The notes beneath the pieces were generated by a model that was not told the origin of the DNA, ran no database searches, and worked only from the letters and a program-made list of their open reading frames with translations. Positions 55,619 to 64,000 of a DNA stretch of 64,000 nt are shown here, in pieces. Each line of letters begins with the position of its first letter. Positions within the stretch are counted from its first letter, which is position 1. This DNA comes from Leptospiraceae bacterium (GTDB lineage Bacteria > Spirochaetota > Leptospiria > Leptospirales > Leptospiraceae), in NCBI GenBank assembly GCA_024233865.1, contig JACKPA010000003.1:124001-188000 (forward strand), written 5' to 3'. A program made the position numbers and the translations under genes.

Positions 55619-56475
55619 TTCGATGCAATCATTGTGAAGGTAGGCTCTTCGCTCGTTTATATTCCAAACAAGGATCGGATGGAATCGATTATACTCTTGC
55701 CAGATGTTCCAATTGCAAATTGGTTCAGGTAAATCCTCAGCCATCAGCAGAGGAAGTTGCCAAATGTTATGAAAGCAGCTATTTTACCCAAAGAACAGAT
55801 CGAGGATACGATAACTATTATTCGGATTCTATAAAAAAGGAAATAACGAGAGTTTTTACTTTAAATTTAGAAGACTTAGAATTTTTTCCATGGGAAGCTA
55901 CTCTTCCGGACTCAAAATCAACCCTTGATATTGGTTGTGCTGCGGGGTACTTTGTGGATTTTATGGATAAAAGGGGTTGGATGGCAGTAGGTATTGATAT
56001 TGCCAAAGAACCAATTCACTTTGCAAAAAATACATTAGGAGTGATAGCCGTCTGTGGAGATTTCTTAACATGGGATAAAGAAATTAAAAATAAATATGAG
56101 CTTATTACCCTTTGGGCTTCTTTGGAGCATTTGCATAAGCCAAAGGAGACTTTAGAAAAGATCTATAGACACCTAAAACCAAATGGAAGGCTAATACTAT
56201 CCACCTGTAGGTATGGTTCGCTTGCCAAAGTATTACGTAAACGCTGGCGGTATATGAACGTTCCGGAACATCTGTATTTTTATTCTCTGGACCTGCTAAT
56301 TGAGCAATGCCAAGAAATTGGTTTTAAAAATATATCTTATATTACCTATGGAAGTGGATTTACCGCTAAAAAAAACGCCTCCAAACTCTACAAAACTGCT
56401 AAACGTTTTATGGATGGATTTGTAAAGGTGTTAGACCAAGGCGACATGATGGTTTTAAGTCTTGAGAAATCGTAA
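55609..56475 (+). CDS. SAM-dependent methyltransferase with N-terminal zinc-ribbon-like motif
   Basis: 288 aa. N-terminal cysteine pairs CNHCEG (C6, C9) and CSNCKL suggest a zinc ribbon. A class I methyltransferase (Methyltransf_23-like) fold follows with motif I DIGCAAGYFVDF (about 104-115), the acidic VGIDIAKEP loop and the WASLEHLHKP segment. The final part (HLYFYSLDLLIEQCQEIGF) is usual for this group. It may methylate an envelope sugar or lipid; substrate cannot be judged. Confidence 0.85.
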   Translation: MELIRCNHCEGRLFARLYSKQGSDGIDYTLARCSNCKLVQVNPQPSAEEVAKCYESSYFTQRTDRGYDNYYSDSIKKEITRVFTLNLEDLEFFPWEATLPDSKSTLDIGCAAGYFVDFMDKRGWMAVGIDIAKEPIHFAKNTLGVIAVCGDFLTWDKEIKNKYELITLWASLEHLHKPKETLEKIYRHLKPNGRLILSTCRYGSLAKVLRKRWRYMNVPEHLYFYSLDLLIEQCQEIGFKNISYITYGSGFTAKKNASKLYKTAKRFMDGFVKVLDQGDMMVLSLEKS

Positions 56476-56523
56476 GTATATATTGTTGACATTGTTCGGT
56501 ATATAAAATAAGTTTTTAAAGTT

Positions 56524-57690
56524 GTGAATAATTTTAAAAACCTAAAACCAATTCAAGTATTTAACAAAGTATTCAAAGACGAATCCCTAATTCCGGTTCC
56601 GGAGTCATGGTACATTATTGTTACGGATATAATAGGCTCTACCAAAGCCATTGAAACAGGCAAATACAAAGAAGTCAATATCTCCGGCGGATTGGCAGTT
56701 ATGGCAGTTACCAATGCTTTTCGAGATATGGAATTTCCTTTTGTGTTTGGCGGAGACGGAGTAACCATTTTAATTCCACCCGAGATTGCCTCTAAAGTAA
56801 AAGATATACTTTATGATACAAAAGAAAAAATAAAATCATTTTACGGATTTGATTTGCGAGTTGGTATTGTTCCCATCAAAGACCTATACGAAGTCGGAGA
56901 ATCTATCCGATACGGAAAGCTGAAAGTTTCCAAGTATTACGATCAGGCAATTCTGCACGGGTCCGGCGTAGATAAAGCGGAAGAGTGGGTCAAAACACCC
57001 AACAATAAATACCTGGTTATAGAAAAAAAAGACACGGAAACAGAAGCTGATTTTACCGGTTTTACTTGTCGTTGGCGAGACATTCGGTCTTCTAATGGAG
57101 AAACCATTGCTCTCATTCTTAAGGTTAGAGAAAATAAAGTTAAAAATATCGCCAAATATTATGAAGAAACTATTTTTAAAATAGAAAGTATTATTGGGAG
57201 AGAAGAAGATTACAATCCTGTTAAAGAAGAAATTTTAGAAATGGCTCCCTTGAAATATGTGAAAAATGAGGCAATGGCAAATTCTAAAAGGGTGGGATTT
57301 TTTTCCAACTTTTTAGGGATTTCTAGAATAGCGTTTGAAATGCTTTTGACCAGACTTGTTATGAAATTTAAATTATCCATAAAATATGGTTATTACGACA
57401 TAAAAAATTTGCGAAATTATAACGTTATATCTTCCGATTATCGAAAATACGATGGAACTCTAAAAATGATCCTCTCGATTTCTAAAGAAAACAGGCAAAA
57501 ATTGGAAAATTTACTAGAAGAAGAATTTCAAAAAGGCTTAATTTTTTATGGCTTGCACGTAACAAACAGAGCTCTTATGACGTGTTTGTTGCACCAAGAC
57601 AGTGAAAGAGAAGTCCATTTTATAGATGCTGCGGACGGTGGTTATGCTCTAGCAGCCAAAAAATTAAAAAAGCAAATACGCTCGAATTAA
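56524..57690 (+). CDS. DUF3095 protein, class III cyclase-like
   Basis: 388 aa, GTG start at 56524. DUF3095 family. The region with D35 (IVTDIIGSTKAI) and FVFGGDGVTILIPP resembles class III nucleotide cyclases, with possible metal-binding aspartates. Whether it makes a cyclic nucleotide is not established for the family. A second domain fills residues ~230-388. The 3' part GLHVTNRALMTCLLHQ is typical of DUF3095. Function unproved. Confidence 0.85.
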   Translation: MNNFKNLKPIQVFNKVFKDESLIPVPESWYIIVTDIIGSTKAIETGKYKEVNISGGLAVMAVTNAFRDMEFPFVFGGDGVTILIPPEIASKVKDILYDTKEKIKSFYGFDLRVGIVPIKDLYEVGESIRYGKLKVSKYYDQAILHGSGVDKAEEWVKTPNNKYLVIEKKDTETEADFTGFTCRWRDIRSSNGETIALILKVRENKVKNIAKYYEETIFKIESIIGREEDYNPVKEEILEMAPLKYVKNEAMANSKRVGFFSNFLGISRIAFEMLLTRLVMKFKLSIKYGYYDIKNLRNYNVISSDYRKYDGTLKMILSISKENRQKLENLLEEEFQKGLIFYGLHVTNRALMTCLLHQDSEREVHFIDAADGGYALAAKKLKKQIRSN

Positions 57691-57766
57691 TTTTCAATTT
57701 TTTTGAAGAATCAACTTGATTTTTAAAGGATTATTTTTAATTCTTATACGCAAAAACGGAGTTTTT

Positions 57767-58315
57767 ATGAAAAACAGATTTAAAATGCTAATTTCCTTTG
57801 TTTTATTTTCATTGATTCTACTTTTTTGCAAGGGTGGAGACCCAAATGTTCCCGGTGAAACAAAGGAAAATCCCCTTTCTTTTCACGTAAGTGATTTTGC
57901 AAGTGGCAAGGTTGAAGTTAAAAAATTGTATCTTGCCGTAAAAGGAATTCCCTTAACAGACATATATTCTTATACATATAAAAAGAAAAAGTTTAGTTCA
58001 TCTACGCCAACAGAAGAAAAAGCAAAAGCTTTTTATTTTCCCATAGTTCCCAAAGACTTTAATTATCAAAAAGATGAGATTACAACATTCGTACATGCTA
58101 CACCAACTGAATTTAAAAAACTAACCAATGGATTCAAAAGTTTTATTAATCTTAAGTCGGATGAAAAAGTTTTAAAAGGACGTAGAAAAGCTCTTTTTAA
58201 GGTGCCCAAAGTTATTTTGGATGCTTATGCCCATCCTAAAGGAGCAAACGTAGTTTCCTTCAAAGTAGCTGATCCTAAAAAACTTATTACCATAGATTTT
58301 GATTCCATAGAATAG
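57767..58315 (+). CDS. Probable lipoprotein, unknown family
   Basis: 182 aa from the ATG at 57767 (GGAG 5 nt upstream); an upstream in-frame ATG at 57716 adds 17 residues without a good signal. Lysine-rich start and hydrophobic run end in LLFC (Cys21), a lipobox-like site, so an envelope lipoprotein is expected. The rest is lysine-rich and of unknown fold. It follows the DUF3095 gene closely on the same strand. Confidence 0.65.
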   Translation: MKNRFKMLISFVLFSLILLFCKGGDPNVPGETKENPLSFHVSDFASGKVEVKKLYLAVKGIPLTDIYSYTYKKKKFSSSTPTEEKAKAFYFPIVPKDFNYQKDEITTFVHATPTEFKKLTNGFKSFINLKSDEKVLKGRRKALFKVPKVILDAYAHPKGANVVSFKVADPKKLITIDFDSIE

Positions 58316-58337
58316 AATGATTCTCTTGAGGACATCT

Positions 58338-61091
58338 CTAATTTTTTAGATACTTAATTGCAAAGTCATGCAGCTCTTTTAATTTAAACTCTTCTGCTAA
58401 TTTATTTAGTTTGTTTAACAGAGGTTCATAATCCGGATTTTTGTTTCGCAAACAATTCAATTTGTGCTTTAGGCTATCTATATCACCAAGGGATATAAAC
58501 CGGCAAATTTCATTCAAAATTTCTTGGGGTGGTAAGGTGTAGTGAAGCAAGTTCGTAGGTTTTCTTTTTTCCATAAAAAGAACATTTTTAAAAGTCCAGT
58601 GCAAATCCAAATGTTTTCTCAACTTTTGAAAAAGACCATTTTGGAAGATGGGCTTTGGTATAAAATCGTCAAAACCATATTTTCCTGGATTCTTTAATGT
58701 TCCACCGGAAAGATTTGCAGAAACTGCTATGATTTTTATCCCTTTCTTACCTGGAATATTTCTAATTAGCTCTACTGCTTCAAATCCGTTCATTTCAGGC
58801 ATAACTAAATCCATTAAAATCAGTTTGGGATCATTCTCCAAAACTTTATCATAAGCTTCCTTTCCATTAGTTGCCTCCAAAATATCAAAACCCAAGCCTT
58901 TTAAAAAATCCCTTAAAACAAATCGATTCACATCAGAGTCGTCCACAACTAATAGCTGAACTCTGTCACCTAAATAACCATCAATTGCAAATTCATTTTT
59001 ATCCATGTCATACTTAGGATTGTCTTCTTTTGGCAGATTCAGACTAAATACAAAATTTGTGCCTTTTCCTAATTTGCTTTGAACTTTTAATTCACCTCCC
59101 ATCAATTCAACTAACTTTTGGCTGATTGCCAATCCCAAACCTGTTCCTTCCACTTTTTTAAGAGGGCTACTGAGTTGTTTAAAAGGCTCAAATATCTCCT
59201 TGATTTTGCTTTCCTCAATTCCTATACCGGTATCTTCAATAAAAAAATGATAAACATCATTCTCCCTTAAAAGCCTAAAACAAACCTGTCCGCTATCCGT
59301 AAACTTGATTGCGTTATCAAGCAAATTCATAACAACCTGTATGATCCTTCTTTCATCCCCATTTATAAAATCAGGTAGGTTTTCTGGAATCTCATAGATA
59401 AAGTCCAGCTCTTTGTTTTGGGCTTTTAGTTCACTCACTGGAATAATGTCTTGCAATGAGCTTTTTAGAGAAAATGGCTCACAAGTAATTTCCATTTTTC
59501 CGGATTCTATCTTGGAAATGTCCAGAATGTCATTAATCAAGTGTAAAAGGTGAGTTCCGCTTTTTTTAATAATTTGAAGACCTCTTTTCTGGTCCTGGTT
59601 TAAGGTAGTGTCATTTTTTAGTATTTGAGCATAACCAAGTATGCCGTTTAGAGGAGTTCGCAACTCATGACTAATACTAGAGAGAAATTGTGATTTTGTT
59701 CGATTGGCTTCTTCCGCTTTTGATTTGGCAAAAAGCAAGTCCAATTCCACATTTTTTTGTTTCGTAATATCAGAAGCAGTTCCCAATATTTCTTTAGGTG
59801 AGTTGTCCGAGTTTAAACTAAACAATAAATAGTTTCCGCTAAGCCACCTTAACTCACCCATTTTGTGATAAAACCTGGTTTCAAAATAGATATGCTCTCC
59901 ATGTCTCAGGTCTTTAATATTGTTTTTTATGACTTCGTAACACCTATTATTTTCTTTTTCTCCTGAGATTGCCTTGATAAACTCGTCACTTACCCACTCT
60001 ATGTCTTCCATGGAATAACCTAATATGTTTGTAAACGAACGATTCAGGTACACATTTTTTCGGCTGTTTAAATTATATACAAAAATGATGTCCGGAACCG
60101 TTTCAGTGATTGCTTGGATAAACCTATTTCTCTCTAGTAACTCATATTCTGCACGCTTACGTTGAACTTCTGCCCTTTGTCGGGAGATAACATTAATGAG
60201 CAATTCACCAATCAGACGAAGCAGAAATATGTCATTTTCCAACCATTGTCGTTGTTTTGATTTGGAACTGAAACCCCAAAAACCTATCAATTGGTTTTCG
60301 ATATGCAATGGAATGGCTAGGAGGGATTGAATACCCATAGATTCCCACATCTTTTTTTCTATTTTTCCTTCTATTGGAATTTCGTCTAAGCTTGTGAATT
60401 CAATCAATTCAGAATTTAAGAATTTGGATACGCTCCAATGAAACGGGCCTAAAGGTCTGTCTTGACTTTCTCCAAAATTTTCTTGTTTGGGCCAATGGTA
60501 CCAATTTGTAATAAATTTATAATCCGAAGAAACCAAAGCAAGATAACTTTCGTCCACATTAATAAATTGACTGCACGAACTAAGCATCTCTTGAATGGCT
60601 ATGTCAATTTTTTCCAGAGATATATTGATAAATTGATTTGATATTTCTTGAACAAGTTCTTCCATCCTCATTCGTTGTAACAAGTCAGTTTCCATTTCCA
60701 AAATCGTTTTTTGTGACATTCTTTTTTCGGTGAGGTCTGTCAAAATTTCCAAGACATATTTGTGGTTATTTTCATCAATGTGCAAGGACTTCTGAGAATG
60801 AAATATAAGCATATCTCGATTTAGATTGGGAATATTTATTTCAGATTCAAACGGAATTCCTGATTCCAACACGAATTTATCATTTTTAGAACTTTCTTCC
60901 GAATATTGGGAAAAAAAATCAAAATCCGTTTTGCCAAGAATTTCTTTTGGTGATAGATTAAATAAGGTCAAAAATTTTACGTTTGCATAAACGTAGTTTA
61001 AATCTTCATTTTTAACAATTACAAGATTTGGTAAAAAATCCAAAAAACCTAAAATTAAATTATATGAAAGTTTTTGATACATGCAATTCAT
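58338..61091 (-). CDS. Hybrid histidine kinase (PAS-GAF-PAS-HK-REC)
   Basis: 917 aa, soluble. PAS at about 1-110; GAF at about 150-310 (SLLAIPLHIENQLIGFWGFS); a second PAS near 325-445 (ITETVPDIIFVYNLN); histidine kinase with H475 (SISHELRTPLNG) and G-box GTGLGLAISQ; receiver with D761 (LMDLVMPEMNG). A helical tail after ~815 may be an Hpt-like or dimerisation part but has no clear His motif. Start taken as the ATG at 61091; ATG at 61082 is also possible. No DNA-binding output. Confidence 0.9.
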   Translation of the reverse strand: MNCMYQKLSYNLILGFLDFLPNLVIVKNEDLNYVYANVKFLTLFNLSPKEILGKTDFDFFSQYSEESSKNDKFVLESGIPFESEINIPNLNRDMLIFHSQKSLHIDENNHKYVLEILTDLTEKRMSQKTILEMETDLLQRMRMEELVQEISNQFINISLEKIDIAIQEMLSSCSQFINVDESYLALVSSDYKFITNWYHWPKQENFGESQDRPLGPFHWSVSKFLNSELIEFTSLDEIPIEGKIEKKMWESMGIQSLLAIPLHIENQLIGFWGFSSKSKQRQWLENDIFLLRLIGELLINVISRQRAEVQRKRAEYELLERNRFIQAITETVPDIIFVYNLNSRKNVYLNRSFTNILGYSMEDIEWVSDEFIKAISGEKENNRCYEVIKNNIKDLRHGEHIYFETRFYHKMGELRWLSGNYLLFSLNSDNSPKEILGTASDITKQKNVELDLLFAKSKAEEANRTKSQFLSSISHELRTPLNGILGYAQILKNDTTLNQDQKRGLQIIKKSGTHLLHLINDILDISKIESGKMEITCEPFSLKSSLQDIIPVSELKAQNKELDFIYEIPENLPDFINGDERRIIQVVMNLLDNAIKFTDSGQVCFRLLRENDVYHFFIEDTGIGIEESKIKEIFEPFKQLSSPLKKVEGTGLGLAISQKLVELMGGELKVQSKLGKGTNFVFSLNLPKEDNPKYDMDKNEFAIDGYLGDRVQLLVVDDSDVNRFVLRDFLKGLGFDILEATNGKEAYDKVLENDPKLILMDLVMPEMNGFEAVELIRNIPGKKGIKIIAVSANLSGGTLKNPGKYGFDDFIPKPIFQNGLFQKLRKHLDLHWTFKNVLFMEKRKPTNLLHYTLPPQEILNEICRFISLGDIDSLKHKLNCLRNKNPDYEPLLNKLNKLAEEFKLKELHDFAIKYLKN

Positions 61092-61132
61092 CTATACTGA
61101 ATAAGAGTATCCTCTCAAAAATCATGGGTATC

Positions 61133-61194
61133 GCTCATTGAGCTTGCCGAAATGAGCTTGTAAAATAGGGTTTGTCTCGACAAGCTCGACAAAC
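61133..61194. repeat. Two dispersed hairpins of the GAGCTTG/TCGA type
   Basis: GCTCATT (61133-61139) pairs with AATGAGC (61151-61157), and GTTTGTC (61170-61176) with GACAAAC (61188-61194); the second loop holds TCGACAAGCTC. They stand between the divergent kinase start and the ZIP-like gene (stop at 61311). The shared core GAGCTTG-TCGA also occurs at 39740-39763. Confidence 0.55.
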
Positions 61195-61310
61195 GAAACC
61201 ATATAAAAATGAGAGGACACGAATAAGAAAATTAAAAGATCGCAAAGATAGAATATTTGTCAAATTATTTTTGATAAAAAATACAGATTATGTTAAAATA
61301 AAACCTTTCT

Positions 61311-62390
61311 TTATTTAGGAAACATTTCTCTAAAAAATTTTCTGGGACCATTGGACGTAAAAAAGTAAAGATATACAAAACTTAAAGCAAATAAACTGAT
61401 ATAGTTGATAAAATTTTTGAATACTTGAATATTCGATTTCTCCGATAAAAATAGCTTTATCAAAGAAAATGTAAAAATCCCCACTAAAAACCAGGGAGCA
61501 GTGCGTTGCAATACATATCGCAATGATATAGATGAAGATGGTAAAAACACCTCCAATAATCCGATAAATATATAGCCAATAAGTAGAAAAGGAGCACTAA
61601 CAAGTGCTGTTTGTAAAACAGAACTTAAAATGATTTTATAGGTTTCAGCAATTTCAATATGAACAAAACCATCCATATTCAATAAAACAAAAATACTTAC
61701 AATTCCGAGCAATCCACCTAATCCGGAAAACCAGTTGGACGCTATTTGCTGAATATTACCGTTGTGGAATTTAACGCCAGTAAAAGGGTGTTCATAAACG
61801 ATATGTGCAAGTGTTCCCACAATAAACGCCTGAAAATAACTCCATAAACTGTTGTTACTCCATTGTGACAGGTAATTTGTTAAAAAAAATCCCAAGGTTG
61901 TAGCTAACATCAAAGAGAATATACTAAGAATTGCAAATGTAGCTCCCAAATTGGAACGAACAAGAAGCCAAACAAATAAACCAATAGGCAATCTATGCAA
62001 AACAACTGCAAAACCAAAAAAATACTGAAATCCATTTCCTTCTAGATGCGAACTTGCCAATGCCATTCCTTCCAATAAATCATGTAAAGAAAGCCCTAAA
62101 ACGATAAAAAATAAAGATAATTTGTTTAAATAGAATTGATTTTTGTTTTGGTGGTTTTCATGAGTTTTTAAAAATTGTGGAAGAAATAAACCTAAAAAAG
62201 CCAAAGGAAAAACTTTCCACCCGGTTTGGATAAACAATTCAGGCAATAAAAAAGCAAAAAGTAAACCAACCAAAGTGGTTAAAATATAACCATCTAAAAA
62301 CAAAACCCATTTTTCATTTTTTTTTATAAAAGACTGGAATATAGGACCAACTAAAAAGCTTAGAAGAGATATAATCAAAAGGGTTAGCAA
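61311..62390 (-). CDS. ZIP-like membrane protein
   Basis: 359 aa, about 9-10 spans. The middle has the order H103-D-L-L-E107-G (SLHDLLEGMALA) and H132-R-L-P (VVLHRLPIGLF), which resembles the two metal-binding helices of ZIP transporters (HNxxDG and HExxHE), though the second lacks its usual acidic residue. The last third resembles the hydrophobic permease DUF318 type. Metal transport is plausible but not secure. Confidence 0.55.
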   Translation of the reverse strand: MLTLLIISLLSFLVGPIFQSFIKKNEKWVLFLDGYILTTLVGLLFAFLLPELFIQTGWKVFPLAFLGLFLPQFLKTHENHQNKNQFYLNKLSLFFIVLGLSLHDLLEGMALASSHLEGNGFQYFFGFAVVLHRLPIGLFVWLLVRSNLGATFAILSIFSLMLATTLGFFLTNYLSQWSNNSLWSYFQAFIVGTLAHIVYEHPFTGVKFHNGNIQQIASNWFSGLGGLLGIVSIFVLLNMDGFVHIEIAETYKIILSSVLQTALVSAPFLLIGYIFIGLLEVFLPSSSISLRYVLQRTAPWFLVGIFTFSLIKLFLSEKSNIQVFKNFINYISLFALSFVYLYFFTSNGPRKFFREMFPK

Positions 62391-62617
62391 GTTTCACTCT
62401 CGAACATTGTAATTTTTTATAACAATGCCAAATTTTCATAATGCAACTAGATTGCAATTAGTAAATATAGTTGTTGGTAAATATTATCTATACGACAATA
62501 AAACACAAGTTGACAACTTTTTTCTAAACAAATTCAAAAAATTTAAAAACCTACTTGCAAATTTAATTTTGTTTTCCTTATTTGGTTGTTCAAGAAGTTA
62601 TTTCAAGAAAGAAGGTT

Positions 62618-64000
62618 ATGGAAATTTCAAATATTTGCCCCCCCCCCCGAAATATTTACATAAAAAAGACATTAAAAACTCTTTTTGTTACGCTTTTGTC
62701 TGTTTTTTTCCTTAGCGATACTATAAGCCAAGTGGAATTACCCCAATCCCTTCCGGAAATTACCGTAGACGCAAACGGAAAAGCGAACATGACAATCGAC
62801 ATTGAACTACCCACATCGAACGCTTTTCAACCGAATGTTCAATTGGTTTACAACTCCAGCACACAAAACGGATTTTTTGGAGTTGGTTGGCAGATGCCAG
62901 GTTTACACTTTATTTCCAGAGACGAATCTGCCGGTGTTCATTATGACTCTGATGATCGTTTTGTCAGCTCACTTGGCGGAAAGATGCAAAAGCTCACCAC
63001 CGGCAACTACCGCAACCAAGTCGAAAGTGAATCGTACAACCTTTTTGTTCCTTCGGGAACATGCGGAGTTGGTCCTTGCCAGTGGACCGTAACAGACAAA
63101 AACGGAACTAAATATTACTTTGGTCATACCGCAGATTCTCGGATTGAGACACTTAATTTGCCAACCGGAAAATCGGGTTCTGTTAAGATTTGGGTTTTGA
63201 ACAAAGTGGAAGACGCTAACGGAAATTATTACACCATATCTTACACCAAAGACGCTTCCGGTTTTTATTATCCGAAAACAATTAGTTATAGCGACAAAAC
63301 CATTGAATTTACGCTTTCAACACGTACCGATACTAATATTGAATACGCAGAGAACATAAACTTAGGAATGAATAAAATCATAACCGGTATCAAAGTGACA
63401 TCCGCCAGTGAAACGTTTCGAGACTATACCCTTCACTATGAAACTGGCAGTTCCAAAAGAAGTAAACTTTCCAAAGTAACACTAGCAGGTTACAAAGACT
63501 TATCTTTGAGCTATACCGAAACGGTCAAAACCTTAACAAAATTAGGTAACGTTTCCTCCTCTATCCAATTGGACTACAGGGTTCCTTTTTATAACCAAGC
63601 AAAATGTGATGAGATAAAGTCTTATTGTGATTGCAGTGCCTCTTCTGCTTGTAGGACAGCCGCAGCCAAACAAGGTAAAGACGTTCAGGAAGAATGTGCG
63701 GAAGGTGTTGCACTTATGGGAGACTATTGCATTTTGGGGATGCAGATAGGTCCTATGATCTTTATGGATGACGTAGACAAGGATGGAAAAACAGACCTCA
63801 TCAAAATTGCAGGTGGCAAGAATGACAATCACATATATGTAGCCAAGATTACGGAAAGCGAATACCAAGAATTCCCGGCTTCTCCGGGATGGCAACTACG
63901 AATCAATTCCTTTGTATCTACTGCTGACATTGACGGTGATGGTAAAAAGGAACTATGGATTGCAGAAGAGAATGGCAAGACCTTAAAAATTGTAAAGCCT
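62618..64000 (+). CDS. SpvB/FG-GAP secreted protein (YD-repeat/toxin type), partial
   Basis: Open from the ATG at 62618 to the right edge (461 codons). The start is followed by a poly-C run (62638-62648) coding Pro, then an isoleucine codon where a natural signal-peptide Met would be expected, followed by a signal sequence (KKTLKTLFVTLLSVFFLS). An SpvB-type domain comes next (LPQSLPEITVDANGKANM, then VYNSSTQNGFFGVGWQMPG). FG-GAP/VCBS repeats with calcium-binding character are at the end (DVDKDGKTDL, DIDGDGKKEL). This is the N-terminal part of large YD/Rhs or Tc-toxin-like proteins of some thousand residues; the toxin end, if any, lies outside. With 11 C residues the frame is open. Confidence 0.85.
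   Translation, partial: MEISNICPPPRNIYIKKTLKTLFVTLLSVFFLSDTISQVELPQSLPEITVDANGKANMTIDIELPTSNAFQPNVQLVYNSSTQNGFFGVGWQMPGLHFISRDESAGVHYDSDDRFVSSLGGKMQKLTTGNYRNQVESESYNLFVPSGTCGVGPCQWTVTDKNGTKYYFGHTADSRIETLNLPTGKSGSVKIWVLNKVEDANGNYYTISYTKDASGFYYPKTISYSDKTIEFTLSTRTDTNIEYAENINLGMNKIITGIKVTSASETFRDYTLHYETGSSKRSKLSKVTLAGYKDLSLSYTETVKTLTKLGNVSSSIQLDYRVPFYNQAKCDEIKSYCDCSASSACRTAAAKQGKDVQEECAEGVALMGDYCILGMQIGPMIFMDDVDKDGKTDLIKIAGGKNDNHIYVAKITESEYQEFPASPGWQLRINSFVSTADIDGDGKKELWIAEENGKTLKIVKP
62638..62648. repeat. Homopolymeric tract of 11 C, candidate phase-variation switch
   Basis: Eleven consecutive cytosines, 20 nt after the ATG at 62618 and before the signal peptide of the SpvB-type protein. Loss or gain of one or two C by slipped-strand mispairing would break or alter the frame. 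The count may also be affected by sequencing or assembly error. Confidence 0.85.

Overview
The window is AT-rich DNA from a free-living Gram-negative bacterium. I see outer-membrane or periplasmic lipoproteins with lipoboxes, a MltF-type lytic transglycosylase, a TonB-like C-terminal domain and a quinol-oxidising alternative complex III. The combination of alternative complex III, a GH57 glucan enzyme paired with a DUF4912 protein, a DUF3095 cyclase-like protein, RsbU-type phosphatases and many hybrid histidine kinases suggests a leptospiral spirochaete or a close relative. This placement is inferred from gene content only; no rRNA or tRNA gene is present to confirm it.

Layout. 1-4.9 kb: a heme-c-sensor chemoreceptor cut by the left edge, diverging from a multi-spanning membrane/TonB-like protein that is translationally coupled to a REC-PP2C phosphatase. 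4.9-12.2 kb: an accessory block with a single-chain MmeI-like restriction-modification enzyme bracketed by two pentapeptide-repeat genes, a DHH-like protein, two related PD-(D/E)XK proteins and a Uma2-type protein. 12.2-16.2 kb: a minus-strand run gatA-hisF-sodium:solute symporter with 4-nt overlaps. 17.2-25.1 kb: a complete actABCDEF operon (alternative complex III) plus an SH3 lipoprotein gene. 25.1-28.1 kb: a SulP transporter fused to a beta-carbonic anhydrase, and an SH3 exported protein. 28.3-34 kb: a second Uma2 protein, threonine synthase, two unknown envelope proteins and an AAA/PD-(D/E)XK protein. 34.3-46.9 kb: hybrid kinases, DUF1398 plus AraC regulator, guaB, a beta-propeller protein, and a coiled-coil nuclease-like protein next to a 1194-aa hybrid kinase. 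47-58.3 kb: pyrE, mltF, DUF4912-GH57, terC, thiolase, TM2 protein, methyltransferase, DUF3095 protein and a lipoprotein. 58.3-64 kb: a hybrid kinase, a ZIP-like transporter, and the start of a large SpvB/FG-GAP secreted protein whose 5' coding end carries a run of 11 cytosines.

Core metabolism (hisF, gatA, thrC, guaB, pyrE, actA-F, thiolase) is interleaved with accessory genes. Three themes recur: at least seven PD-(D/E)XK-like proteins, large cytoplasmic hybrid sensor kinases without DNA-binding outputs, and short dispersed hairpin repeats between genes. The most interesting signals are the poly-C tract in the SpvB gene, the pentapeptide-flanked MmeI-like enzyme, the TonB/TM2 fusion protein and the hairpin families.
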